Part shown: piece by piece, positions 25,838-36,903 of the stretch
Layout of the letters: each line of letters starts with the position of its first letter
How positions within the stretch are numbered: the stretch's first letter is position 1
Position numbers and translations under genes: made by a program
DNA from: Marinomonas gallaica
GTDB taxonomy: Bacteria > Pseudomonadota > Gammaproteobacteria > Pseudomonadales > Marinomonadaceae
Assembly: GCF_001639745.1 (NCBI RefSeq)
Contig: NZ_LTAX01000002.1
Coordinates: 124,001-188,000 of the forward strand
Reading direction: 5' to 3'
Length of the DNA stretch: 64,000 nucleotides
Notes under the pieces: generated by a model
What the model saw: the letters and a program-made list of their open reading frames with translations, nothing else
Database searches by the model: none
Told to the model about the DNA's origin: nothing

Positions 25838-27040
25838 GTGCGCGTTTATAACGCTTTGTTTGCGGCTACTTCGATCATTACACTGCTCTGTATTCCGCTT
25901 ATCAGCAAAGCAGAAGATATCCGCTTAGGCTTCACTGGCCCTTTATCCGGGCCCAGCGCGCTGCTCGGCCATCAGCTAATGAACGGAATTGAGCTTGGCT
26001 TAAAACGCTTAAATACCAACAAAGAGCTGCCTTTCACCGTCTCTCTTATTGCAAAAGACGATGGTTATGAGCCTTCTCGTACCGTTCCAATTATTGAGAA
26101 AATGGTTGAAGACGATAATATCGTAGGCTTAATCAGCAGCGTTGGAACACCAACCATTGTAGCGGCCATTCCCACGTTAGTAGAACTTCAGCTCCCTCTT
26201 ATATCGCCTTTTACAGGCAGCAGTATGCTGAAAAGTAGAGGCGTGAGTTCGTTAATATTTACCCATCGCGCCAGCTATCAAAGGGAGGTTGCTTCACTGG
26301 CAAAGGTCGTTGCTCAAGAGTTCAATATTGCGCCGAGTGATATGGCCATCTTCGCGCAAAAAGACAGCTATGGAGAGATCACTGTGCGCAGCCTAATGAA
26401 AGCTCTAGCGCACTACGGTCTTGAAAATTCCAGTGATATTCTGCGAGTCGGCTATACGCGTAATAACCCATCAACGGAGGAAGCCACCGCAAAAATTTTG
26501 ACCCACATCCCACAACCCAAAGTAATTTTCTTAATCAGCACCTATCCCGCTGCGGCTGACTTTATAACTTCATTAGACGAAAATGGCGTATCACCGTTAT
26601 ATGCGGCCCTTTCGTTTGTCAGTCATGACGCCTTAAGTCAGCGGATCAAGCATACACAGGCAAAAATTTTATCAACCCAGCTTCATCCGTGTCATAACGA
26701 TCTAAGCGACCCTCTCGTTAAAGATTTTTTAGTGGATTTTGAGCGATATGGCTCCACCGAAACGCCAACGTCTGCCATTTTAGAAGGCTATATTGCGGTA
26801 CGACAAGTTGAACAAGTGTTATTGTACTTCCGCCCAAGCCGAGCCCCCACTCGAGCAGAGTTCCTAAGCTATCTAACGCAATATCAACGGTTACATAAAA
26901 ACACCGAAAAACACGTGGTCGAAAACACTCTGCTGAGTCAAACTGAACTACCTATTTGGTTAGAATTAAAAAACCATAAAACTGGGCACACTTATTGCGG
27001 AGACACATTACCGTATGAGTTTATAAGAGGTAGCCTATGA
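25838..27040 (+). CDS. Periplasmic ligand-binding protein partnered with a hybrid kinase
   Basis: This 400-residue secreted protein has a signal peptide (1-25, ending ISKA) and a type I periplasmic-binding fold of the LivJ/Peripla_BP_6 kind ([58 protein letters not shown]). The start is GTG at 25838 with GAGGAG upstream. No transporter genes follow. Its end overlaps the kinase gene by four bases (ATGA), so it probably presents a ligand to the kinase sensor region, as TorT does for TorS or LuxP for LuxQ. The ligand is unknown; the fold suggests an amino acid or other small polar molecule. Confidence 0.82.
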   Translation: MRVYNALFAATSIITLLCIPLISKAEDIRLGFTGPLSGPSALLGHQLMNGIELGLKRLNTNKELPFTVSLIAKDDGYEPSRTVPIIEKMVEDDNIVGLISSVGTPTIVAAIPTLVELQLPLISPFTGSSMLKSRGVSSLIFTHRASYQREVASLAKVVAQEFNIAPSDMAIFAQKDSYGEITVRSLMKALAHYGLENSSDILRVGYTRNNPSTEEATAKILTHIPQPKVIFLISTYPAAADFITSLDENGVSPLYAALSFVSHDALSQRIKHTQAKILSTQLHPCHNDLSDPLVKDFLVDFERYGSTETPTSAILEGYIAVRQVEQVLLYFRPSRAPTRAEFLSYLTQYQRLHKNTEKHVVENTLLSQTELPIWLELKNHKTGHTYCGDTLPYEFIRGSL

Positions 27041-30000
27041 GTAAATCGGGACAAGCACAGTCTTCAGTAACGCCACTTGTGTGGCTTTTGGCACTGTTTA
27101 GTCTTTTGTCGATTATCATTGGGGCCTCCATTTTAATTAGTACAGCTCAAGACCTTCGTGATCAACAACAAAACCTGCGAGCCCGACAAGCCGCCATGTT
27201 AGGCGCCGTGTCAAAACTACGTGAGGTCGTACCCTCCCAGCGCAATCGCCTTCGTCAAGCACTGCTAGAAGACACTAATCTAGAGTATTTAGACCAAAAC
27301 CTTGAATCCCGCTTTAAAAGTGCCACGAGTATGCTGATTCAGTCTGCACAAGAGAATTCAGAGATCGCTAAACTAGGACGTGCTCTGCAAGCGCGTGGAA
27401 AGCAAATCGAGGAGTTAAACAGCCAAGTCAACATCTGGTTTGATGCCCAAAAACAGGTTCTAACAAACTCAGAGCGCAACAACCTACTGACGCGTGCACA
27501 AGAAAAAACCAGTGCGCTTGCAACGCTACTAAAAGCGCTGAATAGCCGTTCACGCCTACAAGAAGGTGTTTTACTCTTTAAATACCGCAATGCAGAACAA
27601 GCGGCGGATAAAAGTGCGATTAGCAAAGAGTATATGACACTTCGCTCGAATGCGATTGAGGGCTCTTTAACGACAACAGTCGAAGACATTCTGACGTTGG
27701 AAATGGTCATCAGTAGTTTACCGTTCACAGCAACGCAATCGATGCTCTATGATCAACTTAATAACCGAGTATCGCCAACATTTGAGCGACTCGACTATGC
27801 CATTTCTCAAACCGAATTCCAGTTCCCCATGTACTATAAAGCACTCTCTAAAGAGTCGAGTGATCTTAAAAACTTACTTTATGGTGAAGGTCACTACATT
27901 AACGATTTATACAACCTTGAGCTGGGATCTGGTGGTCTGTTTGGTGAACGATTCGCGTTAATCGCACTGGAAACGCAACGCAAACAAATCAATAACCAAG
28001 TAGAAGCCATTTTTTCACCTTTAGCCCGCTTTATTGATCAAATCAGTGAATCGGTGCAATTCGAGACTCACAACCTAGAGACACAAATTGAAGAGCAACT
28101 GACGCGTTTAAGCACCTCAATTTTATGGATCAGCGGCATCACCGTCTTCGTAATCATACTTTTATCTTGGGCCATCTCTAAGCGTGTAAAGCGCCAGCTA
28201 TCCAAACTTCTAGAAAGTGAAGACCGCTTTCGTTCAATGTTTGAATCGTCCCCTGATCCTGCTTGGATTGTTAGAGACCACGCTATTATTGAGTGTAATG
28301 ATGCCGCCGCCAGCACCCTGAAATACCCTTCTACAGACATGTTATTGCAGCTAAACATGAGTGACTTGTCACCTTTCTCACAGTCCGATGGGCAGCAATC
28401 ACTAAATAAACTGGCGCTATTAGAAGAACAAGTGTTCGAACAAGGACACTTTTATCAAGAATGGGTATTTAAAGACTTAGACAACGAACTGGTCTATGCA
28501 GACATGACCATGATCTCCGTTGTTCTCGATGACAGTCCGGCGATCATCTGCACGTGGCGCGATATCTCTGAACGCCATAAATATCAACTGTCCTTGCAAT
28601 CTTATAAACGTAAATTGGAAGAAGAAATTGCAGAGCAAACCCAAGAACTGCAAGAAGCCAAAGAAACAGCGGAGCAAGCGAGCCGAGCAAAAAGTGATTT
28701 TCTTGCCAACATGAGTCATGAGATTCGCACCCCCATGAACTCCATCATTGGCATGTCCTTCCTTGCTTTGAAATCTGGCCTAAATGATCGCCAACACCAC
28801 TACATACAAAATGTTCGAAGCTCAGCAGAATCTCTGCTTGGTATCATTAATGACATCCTCGACTTTTCAAAAATAGAAGCAGGCAAAGTAGATTTAGAAA
28901 CAGAGCCGTTCTATTTACAGGACGTGCTCAACGAAGTGGCCAATATTTTGACCATTAAAGTCGATGAGAAAGATCTTGAACTGGTGTTTGATATCGACAC
29001 GCATTTACCACAGGTCTTCCAAGGAGACGCCACGAGACTGCGCCAAATTTTACTGAATCTGGGTAACAATGCCGTTAAATTCACCCGACAGGGGGAAATT
29101 GTCATTCGTGCTCGCTATGTAAAACACATGGCCGACAAGATGGAAGTACATTTTTCTGTCTCCGATACGGGCATCGGGATCAGTGAAAAGAACCAAAAGC
29201 ATCTGTTTCACTCTTTCTCACAGGCAGATTCCTCAACCACTCGACGCTTTGGTGGCACCGGTCTTGGCTTAGCCATTTCTAAGCAACTGGCCGAATTAAT
29301 GGGCGGTACAATTTGGCTGGAAAGCCAAGACGGTGGCGGTAGCACTTTCCATTTCACTGTTGTATTGGATCGAGTCGAAGACGAAATCCCACTGTGTTAT
29401 GGCAACTCTTCTTTGGACATCACTAGAGTATTGATTGTTGATGACAACGACACGGCCCGCGATGTTTTAAAAAGCTGTGTTGAAGGTATTGGACTGATTT
29501 GCGATGAAGCGGCTGATGGCTACGAAGCATTAGAAATGATCGCTCTCGCCGATCAAAATAAAGCGCCATATGAGCTGGTACTGGTCGATTGGAAAATGCC
29601 TGAATTAGACGGTGTCGAAACTTGCCGTAGAATCAGTCATGTACACAACCTTAAATTGCCAACCATGATTATGGTGACCGCCTATGGACTGGATAAAGTC
29701 AAACAAGCGGCTTCTAACGTGGATATTGCTGGGTTCTTAACCAAACCCATCACTATTTCTAGCTTATTTGACACCATCGCTGAGAGCCTCGGTATCGAAC
29801 GCCTAACAGGGCAAGACACGCTGAGCGCTCCATCACCGGTAACGAGCTACTACAATCTAAACGGCGCCTCCATACTCTTGGTAGAAGACAATGAGATCAA
29901 TCGGGAGTTGGCGGTAGAACTGCTTTCGCAACAAAACATAAAAGTAGACATTGCCGTCAACGGCCAAGATGCACTGACTAAATTAGAAAACAATGCATTC

Positions 30001-30888
30001 GATATGATCTTGATGGACTGCCAGATGCCAGTCATGGACGGTTATCAAGCCACACGTATCATCCGACAAAAACCAGAGTATGCGACACTCCCGATCATCG
30101 CCATGACCGCAAACGTTCTGCAGCAAGACATTACTCGAGCCATTAACGCTGGCATGAACGACCACATAGCCAAACCGATAAATTTAGAGCGCATGTTTAG
30201 CACCATGGACCGCTGGATGCCTACTGAAAAAGTAAACGCTGAGATAACGGTTGTGGGCATTGAAGCGCCAACACACACGATTCACACAACTGAACTGCCG
30301 GTCTCAACTAACATCGATACAGTCACGGGGTTACAGCACACTCAAACCTTAGCCTTGTACATTCAATTGCTTGGGCGATTTAGAGTCAATCAAGCCGACT
30401 TTTCGATGCAACTAAGTCATCATTTAGAGCATCAAGAGTACGAAGATGCGACTCGTCTAGCGCACACGCTAAAAGGAACAGCGGCTACGCTTGGCATGAA
30501 TTCGTTAGCGACATTGGCCGCGGAACTAGAAGCCCAAATGGAACAACATGACCCATCTTCAGAGACCATTGCTGGCGTAAACGCCGAATTAAAGACTATT
30601 CTTAACACATTGGATACGTGGCAAAACCAAGTGAGTGAGACAGTCGTCTCTGACACAAATATCGAGTTCATCAATAATGTTGATAAGCGTAAACAGCTTG
30701 GAATACTGGCAGACTATATAGAACAAAATCTGTCTGAATCACGCGAGCTTGCTGAATCGCTCGTACCACAGTTTAAAAACGTAGAAGAAAAGGACTTGAT
30801 GGGTGCCATCAGCAATGCCGTCAACGTCTATGACTTTGAAAGAGCGGCAAAACACTTGGATGCTCTAAAAGCACGTATTGTAGATTGA
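27037..30888 (+). CDS. TorS-like hybrid sensor histidine kinase (PAS, HisKA, HATPase, two REC, HPt)
   Basis: This 1283-residue inner-membrane kinase has a first span near residues 13-36, a long, almost all-helical periplasmic region (about 37-360), a second span near 362-385, then a PAS domain (about 395-515) and a coiled coil. The HisKA box [12 protein letters not shown] carries phospho-acceptor His561, followed by the HATPase with GIGIS and [11 protein letters not shown]. Receiver 1 has Asp851 ([10 protein letters not shown]), receiver 2 has Asp994 ([10 protein letters not shown]), and the HPt domain has His1143 ([12 protein letters not shown]). It is a complete phosphorelay. The binding protein upstream and the HD-GYP protein downstream are its likely input and output. 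Confidence 0.9.
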   Translation: MSKSGQAQSSVTPLVWLLALFSLLSIIIGASILISTAQDLRDQQQNLRARQAAMLGAVSKLREVVPSQRNRLRQALLEDTNLEYLDQNLESRFKSATSMLIQSAQENSEIAKLGRALQARGKQIEELNSQVNIWFDAQKQVLTNSERNNLLTRAQEKTSALATLLKALNSRSRLQEGVLLFKYRNAEQAADKSAISKEYMTLRSNAIEGSLTTTVEDILTLEMVISSLPFTATQSMLYDQLNNRVSPTFERLDYAISQTEFQFPMYYKALSKESSDLKNLLYGEGHYINDLYNLELGSGGLFGERFALIALETQRKQINNQVEAIFSPLARFIDQISESVQFETHNLETQIEEQLTRLSTSILWISGITVFVIILLSWAISKRVKRQLSKLLESEDRFRSMFESSPDPAWIVRDHAIIECNDAAASTLKYPSTDMLLQLNMSDLSPFSQSDGQQSLNKLALLEEQVFEQGHFYQEWVFKDLDNELVYADMTMISVVLDDSPAIICTWRDISERHKYQLSLQSYKRKLEEEIAEQTQELQEAKETAEQASRAKSDFLANMSHEIRTPMNSIIGMSFLALKSGLNDRQHHYIQNVRSSAESLLGIINDILDFSKIEAGKVDLETEPFYLQDVLNEVANILTIKVDEKDLELVFDIDTHLPQVFQGDATRLRQILLNLGNNAVKFTRQGEIVIRARYVKHMADKMEVHFSVSDTGIGISEKNQKHLFHSFSQADSSTTRRFGGTGLGLAISKQLAELMGGTIWLESQDGGGSTFHFTVVLDRVEDEIPLCYGNSSLDITRVLIVDDNDTARDVLKSCVEGIGLICDEAADGYEALEMIALADQNKAPYELVLVDWKMPELDGVETCRRISHVHNLKLPTMIMVTAYGLDKVKQAASNVDIAGFLTKPITISSLFDTIAESLGIERLTGQDTLSAPSPVTSYYNLNGASILLVEDNEINRELAVELLSQQNIKVDIAVNGQDALTKLENNAFDMILMDCQMPVMDGYQATRIIRQKPEYATLPIIAMTANVLQQDITRAINAGMNDHIAKPINLERMFSTMDRWMPTEKVNAEITVVGIEAPTHTIHTTELPVSTNIDTVTGLQHTQTLALYIQLLGRFRVNQADFSMQLSHHLEHQEYEDATRLAHTLKGTAATLGMNSLATLAAELEAQMEQHDPSSETIAGVNAELKTILNTLDTWQNQVSETVVSDTNIEFINNVDKRKQLGILADYIEQNLSESRELAESLVPQFKNVEEKDLMGAISNAVNVYDFERAAKHLDALKARIVD

Positions 30889-30902
30889 GTGAGTTATTCA
30901 TA

Positions 30903-31970
30903 ATGGTAGAAACCGATGTAAGTCATGCCTCAAAGCAGGACGCTGAAACACGACAAAAACCCACATTATTAGTCGTGGACGATATTCCAGAAAACATTGA
31001 CGTTCTGGTTGCATCGCTACGGGAAGATTACAGCATTAAAGTAGCGCTCAATGGCCCTAAAGCCCTAGCCATTGCGCAAAAATCTCCGAAACCAGACTTA
31101 ATCTTGCTTGATGTAATGATGCCTGATATGGACGGCTACGAAGTCTGTCGTCTATTAAAAGCAGACCCAACTACTGCCAATATTCCGGTTATTTTTGTCA
31201 CGGCCAAGCATGATGTTTCTGATGAAGAACGAGGCTTCTCGCTCGGCGCCGCCGACTACATCGTCAAGCCTATTAGTCCGCCTTTAGTCCGAGCACGTAT
31301 CCGTAATCAACTAGCGTTATACAACCAAAACCGCCAGCTTCAAGAAATGGTAAGAGAACGCACGAAAGAACTGCAGGCCAGCAAGCTACGTATTATCCAC
31401 CACCTAGGTCGCGCCGTTGAGTATAAAGACAACGAAACTGGCGCTCATGTCATTCGTATGAGTCATATATCGCGCTTAATCGCCGAACAATATGTTGATG
31501 ATCCTGAGTGGGTCGAACGCATCTTCCATGCTTCACCGATGCATGATGTCGGCAAGATCGGTATTGCCGATGCGATTTTGCTCAAACCAGGACAGCTGGA
31601 CCAGCATGAATGGGAAGAAATGAAAAAGCACACGTTATTTGGGGCTGAGATTTTGTCCGTCGAAGGCGATCCATTATTTGATATGGCTCGCTCTATTGCT
31701 CTAACACACCATGAGCGCTGGGATGGAAAAGGTTACCCTGCGGGTTTAAAAGGTGACGACATTCCTCTAGAAGGCCGCATCGTGGCTTTAGCCGACGTGA
31801 TCGATGCGCTGCTTTCAAAACGTCCTTATAAAAATGCTTGGTCCACCGAGCAAACCTTCAACTATGTTCAAGAGCAAAGCGGCAAACACTTTGATCCCAA
31901 GCTTACCGAGATTGCTTTAGATTTGAAGGTTCAGATTACGGAAGTGCGGTCGCAATATCCTGACGAATAG
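30903..31970 (+). CDS. Response regulator with HD-GYP c-di-GMP phosphodiesterase domain
   Basis: This protein of about 355 residues has an N-terminal receiver (LLVVDDIPENIDVL, phosphorylatable Asp in ILLDVMMPDMDG, Lys in IVKPIS), a helical linker and a C-terminal HD-GYP domain. Metal and catalytic motifs are complete: HVIRMSHIS, HDVGKIGI, HHERWDGKGYPAGL and ALADVIDAL. It should hydrolyse c-di-GMP when phosphorylated. ATG at 30903 is favoured; a TTG at 30885, overlapping the kinase stop, is possible but has no ribosome site. It is surely in one operon with the kinase. Confidence 0.9.
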   Translation: MVETDVSHASKQDAETRQKPTLLVVDDIPENIDVLVASLREDYSIKVALNGPKALAIAQKSPKPDLILLDVMMPDMDGYEVCRLLKADPTTANIPVIFVTAKHDVSDEERGFSLGAADYIVKPISPPLVRARIRNQLALYNQNRQLQEMVRERTKELQASKLRIIHHLGRAVEYKDNETGAHVIRMSHISRLIAEQYVDDPEWVERIFHASPMHDVGKIGIADAILLKPGQLDQHEWEEMKKHTLFGAEILSVEGDPLFDMARSIALTHHERWDGKGYPAGLKGDDIPLEGRIVALADVIDALLSKRPYKNAWSTEQTFNYVQEQSGKHFDPKLTEIALDLKVQITEVRSQYPDE

Positions 31971-32104
31971 CTTTTATTAATTCCTAATAGTTTTTTTTTA
32001 TCTTAGTTTTAGTAAAACACAATTTCATTTCGTCACATCGTCCCCATATTATAGACACTGTTGGTAACGCAAACAGCGAACACACACTTACTTAGGAGAT
32101 AAAC

Positions 32105-32662
32105 ATGATTAACACTCAAATCAAGCCATTCAACGCAACAGCATTTAAAGCAGGCGAATTCGTAGAGATTTCTGAAAAGGACGTGCTAGGCAAATGGGCC
32201 GTGTTCTTCTTCTACCCAGCAGACTTCACGTTTGTTTGCCCGACTGAGCTTGAAGACCTTGCAAGCAAATACGACGAACTAAAAGGTATGGGTGTAGAAG
32301 TATTCTCTGTATCGACTGACACTCACTTCTGTCACAAAGCTTGGCACGACACGTCTGAAGCGATCGGCAAAATCAACTACTACATGGTAGGTGACCAAAC
32401 TGCAACGATCACTAGTAACTTCGGCGTTCTACGTGAAGGTCAAGGCCTTGCAGACCGCGCTACGTTCTTGATCGACCCAGAAGGTACGATCCAAGCAATG
32501 GAAATCACTGCAGAAGGCATCGGCCGTGACGCTGAAGACCTAATGCGTAAAGTAAAAGCAGCTCAATACGTTGCAGCGCACCCAGGCGAAGTTTGCCCAG
32601 CTAAATGGAAAGAAGGTGAAGCGACACTTGCTCCATCTCTAGACCTAGTAGGCAAAATCTAA
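32105..32662 (+). CDS. ahpC: Alkyl hydroperoxide reductase subunit C (peroxiredoxin)
   Basis: AhpC, 185 residues, is a cytoplasmic 2-Cys peroxiredoxin that reduces hydrogen peroxide and organic peroxides. The peroxidatic Cys is in [12 protein letters not shown] and the resolving Cys in GEVCPAKW near the C-terminus. TAGGAG gives a strong ribosome site. AhpF, encoded downstream, recycles it. Codon use looks biased toward a small set, as in highly expressed genes. Confidence 0.97.
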   Translation: MINTQIKPFNATAFKAGEFVEISEKDVLGKWAVFFFYPADFTFVCPTELEDLASKYDELKGMGVEVFSVSTDTHFCHKAWHDTSEAIGKINYYMVGDQTATITSNFGVLREGQGLADRATFLIDPEGTIQAMEITAEGIGRDAEDLMRKVKAAQYVAAHPGEVCPAKWKEGEATLAPSLDLVGKI

Positions 32663-32676
32663 GACGCCTCTTCCTT

Positions 32677-32736
32677 TGTTGGGCGCTTAGCGCCCAACAT
32701 CGGGCTTTGCCTTCCAACGCAAGGCGTTAAAAGCCC
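32677..32736 (+). other. Two consecutive hairpins between ahpC and ahpF
   Basis: The first has a 10-bp stem TGTTGGGCGC / GCGCCCAACA with a TTA loop (32677-32699). The second pairs GGGCTTTGCCTT with AAGGC and AAAGCCC around a short bulge (32702-32736). Neither is followed by a T run. They could protect the ahpC message or cause partial termination so that AhpC is made in excess of AhpF. Confidence 0.65.
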
Positions 32737-32864
32737 ACGATAATTTTCGAGCCAAGGTACCTCACACCTCCCTCTTCTCTCAAAAAGACAGGTGCTGACC
32801 TCTCTCGCCCGAAATTTATAGGCACACTGCATCAGTCAATCTCAACGATACGGATTAAAACATT

Positions 32865-34412
32865 ATGTTAGACGCAAATATGAAACAACAGTTGGGCACT
32901 TACCTTCAAAACATCGTTAATCCGATTGAGATTACTGTGTCCGTTAATAACAGCGATAAATCAAACGAGTTGTTAGAGCTCGCTACTGAAATACAAGCAT
33001 TGAACAGCGATAAAATCACGCTGTCGGTGAATGAAAATCCTCAAGGCCGCGCACCACAAATGTCAGTTGGCCCTAAAGGCGAACAAGCTCGCGTAAACTT
33101 TGCCGGCATTCCAATGGGACACGAGTTCACATCACTTGTGTTGGCGCTGCTGCAAGCAGGTGGCCACCCATCTAAAGCGGCACAAGAAACGCTTGAGCAA
33201 ATTAAGAATTTAGACACTGAGCTGAACTTTGAAGTCTACATCTCATTGTCATGTCACAACTGCCCTGACGTGGTTCAAGCTATTAACTTAATGGCCGTAT
33301 TAAACCCGAAAGTGACCGCTACCATGATCGACGGTGGTGTGTTCCCAGACGAAGTCGAACAACGCAATGTCATGGCGGTACCTTCTCTATACGTTAACGG
33401 TGAACATTTCGGTCAAGGCCGTATGACACTGGACGAGATCCTAAACAAAGTCGATACCGGAGCGAGCGACAAGCAAGCCGCTGCGTTATCTGAAAAAGAC
33501 CCATACGATGTGCTTATCGTTGGTGGTGGCCCAGCTGGCGCAGCCGCAGCGATCTACGCGGCTCGTAAAGGCATTCGCACGGGTATTGTTGCCGAGCGCT
33601 TTGGTGGCCAAGTCGCCGATACTATGGCGATCGAAAACTTTATTTCGGTAAAAGCCACTGACGGCCCGAAAATGGTCGCAAATCTAGAGCAACACGTACT
33701 GGATTACGATGTGGACATTATGAAAACGCAACGTGCCGCCCGCATTGAGAAAAAAGAACTGGTGGAAGTAACGCTTGAAAACGGCGCTGTACTAAAAAGT
33801 AAAACCATTATTCTAGCAACGGGTGCACGCTGGAGAGAGATGAACGTACCCGGTGAACAAGAGTACAAAGGCAAAGGCGTTGCATATTGCCCTCACTGTG
33901 ATGGTCCATTGTTTAAAGGTAAGAAAACCGCGGTTATTGGTGGCGGTAACTCAGGTATCGAAGCAGCGATTGACCTAGCAGGTCTCGTTGAGCACGTAAC
34001 GGTATTGGAGTTCAGCGACACACTACGTGCCGATGACGTATTGGTGAAAAAAGCGAAGTCACTGCCAAACGTCACCATCATCAAAAATGCAATGACCACA
34101 GAAGTATTGGGCGATGGTGAGCGTGTAAATGGTCTGACCTACACCGATCGCACTACCGATGAATCACACACAGTAGAGCTAGCCGGAATCTTCGTGCAAA
34201 TCGGTCTAGTACCGAACAGCGAATTCCTGAAAGACGCAATTGAATTAACGGAGCGTGGCGAAATCGTTATCGACCAACACGGCCGTACCTCAATGGACGG
34301 TGTGTTTGCTGCCGGTGACGTTACCAACGTACCGTACAAACAAATCATCATCTCCATGGGTGCCGGTGCAACCGCTGCTCTCGGCGCATTCGACTACTTG
34401 ATCCGTAACTAA
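32865..34412 (+). CDS. ahpF: Alkyl hydroperoxide reductase subunit F
   Basis: This 515-residue flavoprotein disulfide reductase passes electrons from NADH through FAD to AhpC. The N-terminal double thioredoxin-like domain holds the CHNC dithiol ([12 protein letters not shown], near 129-132). The FAD-binding [17 protein letters not shown] follows, then the redox-active CPHC ([12 protein letters not shown]), the NAD-binding [15 protein letters not shown] and the C-terminal FAD motif [15 protein letters not shown]. The N-terminus [10 protein letters not shown] fits the family. A terminator follows. Confidence 0.97.
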   Translation: MLDANMKQQLGTYLQNIVNPIEITVSVNNSDKSNELLELATEIQALNSDKITLSVNENPQGRAPQMSVGPKGEQARVNFAGIPMGHEFTSLVLALLQAGGHPSKAAQETLEQIKNLDTELNFEVYISLSCHNCPDVVQAINLMAVLNPKVTATMIDGGVFPDEVEQRNVMAVPSLYVNGEHFGQGRMTLDEILNKVDTGASDKQAAALSEKDPYDVLIVGGGPAGAAAAIYAARKGIRTGIVAERFGGQVADTMAIENFISVKATDGPKMVANLEQHVLDYDVDIMKTQRAARIEKKELVEVTLENGAVLKSKTIILATGARWREMNVPGEQEYKGKGVAYCPHCDGPLFKGKKTAVIGGGNSGIEAAIDLAGLVEHVTVLEFSDTLRADDVLVKKAKSLPNVTIIKNAMTTEVLGDGERVNGLTYTDRTTDESHTVELAGIFVQIGLVPNSEFLKDAIELTERGEIVIDQHGRTSMDGVFAAGDVTNVPYKQIIISMGAGATAALGAFDYLIRN

Positions 34413-34433
34413 CGGAGCAGCGAAAACGCCTCT

Positions 34434-34467
34434 AAAAACCGGATTCAGATAACTGATTCCGGTTTTT
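34434..34467 (+). terminator. Rho-independent terminator after ahpF
   Basis: AAAACCGGATTCAG, loop ATAA, CTGATTCCGGTTTT with one internal mismatch, followed by a further run of T. It is a strong terminator about 25 bases after the ahpF stop. Confidence 0.9.
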
Positions 34468-34554
34468 TTATGTTTTACTTTCTCGAACTTTAACCTTGCA
34501 CTCAAGCATGACAAGCGTACTCTAACCTTCTACCTATGACTCAAGGACGTCCTT

Positions 34555-34935
34555 ATGATCACTCCTATTTATGCAGCATTGCTCGCCTTCCTTTATGTGT
34601 TCCTCAGTGCACGTGTCATTAAGCTACGTATGAAATATCAAGTCGGTATTGGCGATGGTGAGCAAACGCTGTTAACTCGCGCTGTTCGCGTACAGGCCAA
34701 CTTTGGTGAGTACATCCCGTTGGCATTACTGCTAGTGTGGATGTATGAAAGCATGAATGGCGCGCCTGTGCTGGTACATATTTTTGGTGCCGCGCTGTGT
34801 CTTGGCCGCTTACTCCATGCCTACGGTGTGAGTCAGCATAAAGAAACGCTAATCTTTCGTCAAAGCGGTATGATTATGACATTTGCCGTACTCATAGTGT
34901 GCGCCATCAGCATTTTGCTTAAGTATGTTGGCTAA
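34555..34935 (+). CDS. MAPEG-family membrane protein
   Basis: This 126-residue integral membrane protein has four spans and the MAPEG pattern: VIKLRMKYQVGIGDG, RAVRVQANFGEYIPLALLL and GRLLHAYGVS. MAPEG proteins include glutathione-dependent eicosanoid and detoxification enzymes; bacterial YecN-like members have no firmly assigned role. It stands alone between the ahpF terminator and a converging LysR gene. Confidence 0.88.
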   Translation: MITPIYAALLAFLYVFLSARVIKLRMKYQVGIGDGEQTLLTRAVRVQANFGEYIPLALLLVWMYESMNGAPVLVHIFGAALCLGRLLHAYGVSQHKETLIFRQSGMIMTFAVLIVCAISILLKYVG

Positions 34936-34974
34936 CCCATATGACTGACTTCATGGCTTCCGATGTCGCCTCAA

Positions 34975-35892
34975 CTACTTAGAGCCTACTTGAAGCTCCT
35001 CAGCGCAAATCGAGGTGATGTTTTGCCGTAACCATTGATGCGCCTGCGACAGGTGCGTCAATTTGTTCCAGTACAAGTTTAAGGTAAATGCACACTCAAA
35101 TGGGCAATCCTGAACCAGCATCGAGCCTTTGATCAAATACGCCAAGCGCTCTGGTAAAGTGACGATTAAGTCGTTGCCTGCCATATGCGGTATAAAATTC
35201 GATGCGCAAGGCAAGCGCAGCGCAATATTAAGCTCTTCGCCTTGTAGCTCAGGTCGATTCAAATAAAGCGGTTTCCAGCCCCCTTCGTAAGTAATCTCAA
35301 TATGCTTCGCATTCAAATAATCTTCTAAGCTAATTGGCCTGCCAGCTAAAACATGGCCTGAAGGCACTAAGCACACATAACGCTCCTTATATAATGAACG
35401 TTTATACAGCGACTCATAATCGTGCTCCACAGGTGACAGCAATATGTCACATAGGCCTTGCTGCAATTGCTTATGCCCATTCACATTCGATTGACCAAAC
35501 AGCAGATGAATATTCGGCGCGAGTGCTCTAAGTCGCTCAACAAGTGGCGGCATAATGACCTGAAGTTCGTAAATATTACAGCTGATACTGATGTCTAAAT
35601 CGGCTTGACTAGGGACGAACTCGGTTGGTTGAAATAGACGCGTCATGCCTCGCAGCAACTCATCGATGGTAGGCATAATCTCATGACAGCGGTTAGTCGG
35701 TGCCATGCCACGCCCTGAACGAACAAACAATGGATCCGAAAATGCCACGCGCATCTGCTCTAACGTATAACTAACGGTTGGCTGATTTTGTTGCAACGCT
35801 GTTGCTGCCGCCGTGATTGAACCTAGCTCGTAAATTAACTTAAGCGTTTTAAGATTTTTCAAACTCAACGAAGAACTATCAAAATTTTCCAT
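34975..35892 (-). CDS. LysR-family regulator divergent from the PhyH dioxygenase gene
   Basis: This 305-residue regulator has an N-terminal winged helix (LKTLKLIYELGSITAAATALQQNQPTVSYTLEQM) and a substrate-binding-like effector domain of the NodD/LeuO-like subclass (FVRSGRGMAPTNRC, then SCNIYELQVIMPPL). The start ATGGAAAATTTTGA at 35892 fits. The divergent arrangement and an inverted repeat in the shared 80-bp gap suggest it controls the dioxygenase gene and itself. Confidence 0.87.
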   Translation of the reverse strand: MENFDSSSLSLKNLKTLKLIYELGSITAAATALQQNQPTVSYTLEQMRVAFSDPLFVRSGRGMAPTNRCHEIMPTIDELLRGMTRLFQPTEFVPSQADLDISISCNIYELQVIMPPLVERLRALAPNIHLLFGQSNVNGHKQLQQGLCDILLSPVEHDYESLYKRSLYKERYVCLVPSGHVLAGRPISLEDYLNAKHIEITYEGGWKPLYLNRPELQGEELNIALRLPCASNFIPHMAGNDLIVTLPERLAYLIKGSMLVQDCPFECAFTLNLYWNKLTHLSQAHQWLRQNITSICAEELQVGSK

Positions 35893-35908
35893 ACTACATA
35901 TTTACTTA

Positions 35909-35923
35909 ATCAGGTTATCTGAT
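35909..35923. promoter_or_regulatory. Candidate LysR-type operator ATCAG-N5-CTGAT
   Basis: An inverted repeat of 5-bp arms containing a T-N11-A unit lies in the gap between the LysR and PhyH starts, where such regulators normally bind. The arms are short, so support comes mostly from location. Confidence 0.45.
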
Positions 35924-35974
35924 ACTAAAGCCTAGGCTATATTTTGGTCAACAATAAAAAAAATGGAGAACGCG

Positions 35975-36811
35975 ATGACCGAACGCCAGTTAACCTCAGC
36001 AGAAATAGACCAGTATCATCAAGACGGTGTCGTATGCGTACGCAACGCTGTTGACACCAAATGGATTCAGCAATTGACTGAATTTGGTCAACACCAACTG
36101 GATCACCCTAGCCAATTGTGTAATGACAACGACTCAGACAAAGATAGCCAGCAAGGTCGTATGTTCACCGATCGCTACTTATGGCGCACAAATGAACTGA
36201 TCTATCGCTACGCTAAAGAATCCGGCTGCGCGCGTTTAGCAGCTCAAGCGATGCAAAGTAAATCCTCGCGTTTTTATTTTGATCACTTACTGATCAAAAA
36301 AGCCAACACTTCCGCACCGACACCATGGCATCAGGACGTTCCATATTGGCCATTCAGAGGCCGTCAAATCGCATCGATTTGGCTAGCATTAACCCCTGTC
36401 ACAGTAAAAGGCAGTGCACTAGAATTCGTGCGCGGCTCTCATAATGATAGGGTGTTCTATTTGCCTGAAGCGTTTGGCACATCTGGCGCCAATGCTGGCT
36501 GGACAGGCAAAGGAGAAGGCGTTCCATGTCCTGATATTGAGGCCGACCGCGACAGCTTTGATGTGATTGGTTTCGACCTTGAACCTGGCGATGCGTTGAT
36601 TTTTTCCGCATGGACATTACACGGCGCACAGGGCAACTCATCTTCCGATCAAGATCGCTTCGCACTGTCCACTCGCTGGCTTGGTGACGATGCGATTTGG
36701 GACCCACGTCCAGGAACAGACCCAAGTGTTAATGCTGACGAAGTCCGTGTTCAACCTGGTGAACACCCTACTGATAACGCCATCTTCCCTGAGTTCTATC
36801 GTATGGGCTAA
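35975..36811 (+). CDS. Phytanoyl-CoA dioxygenase (PhyH) family protein
   Basis: This 278-residue Fe(II)/2-oxoglutarate-dependent oxygenase is predicted to be cytoplasmic. The facial triad appears as HQD in PTPWHQDVPYWPF and the distal His in WTLHGAQGNSS; the 2-oxoglutarate-binding Arg is probably in RFALSTRW. ATG at 35975 has GGAG six bases upstream and is preferred over the ATG at 35963. PhyH relatives hydroxylate diverse small molecules, including halogenated or phosphonate compounds and ectoine; the substrate here cannot be told. A large hairpin follows the gene. Confidence 0.82.
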   Translation: MTERQLTSAEIDQYHQDGVVCVRNAVDTKWIQQLTEFGQHQLDHPSQLCNDNDSDKDSQQGRMFTDRYLWRTNELIYRYAKESGCARLAAQAMQSKSSRFYFDHLLIKKANTSAPTPWHQDVPYWPFRGRQIASIWLALTPVTVKGSALEFVRGSHNDRVFYLPEAFGTSGANAGWTGKGEGVPCPDIEADRDSFDVIGFDLEPGDALIFSAWTLHGAQGNSSSDQDRFALSTRWLGDDAIWDPRPGTDPSVNADEVRVQPGEHPTDNAIFPEFYRMG

Positions 36812-36821
36812 TAACACTACC

Positions 36822-36856
36822 TCACTCTAGTGAATTTTGCTTCCTCACTAGAGTGA
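36822..36856. terminator. 12-bp perfect hairpin after the PhyH gene, possible terminator
   Basis: TCACTCTAGTGA and TCACTAGAGTGA are perfect inverted arms around an 11-base loop, 11 bases after the stop codon. No T run follows, so it may act as a 3'-end stabiliser rather than a Rho-independent terminator. It is self-complementary enough to work on either strand. Confidence 0.5.
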
Positions 36857-36903
36857 TTATCTACTACTATTGGGCTATCTATATTCATCAAGTCAACCCA
36901 ATC

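Noticed and set aside
31985-32030. Possible OxyR binding site upstream of ahpC
   Set aside because: One ATAG half-element is present, but the following elements at the required spacing (CTAT, ATAG, CTAT) do not match well enough. OxyR control is plausible for ahpC but not shown by this sequence.
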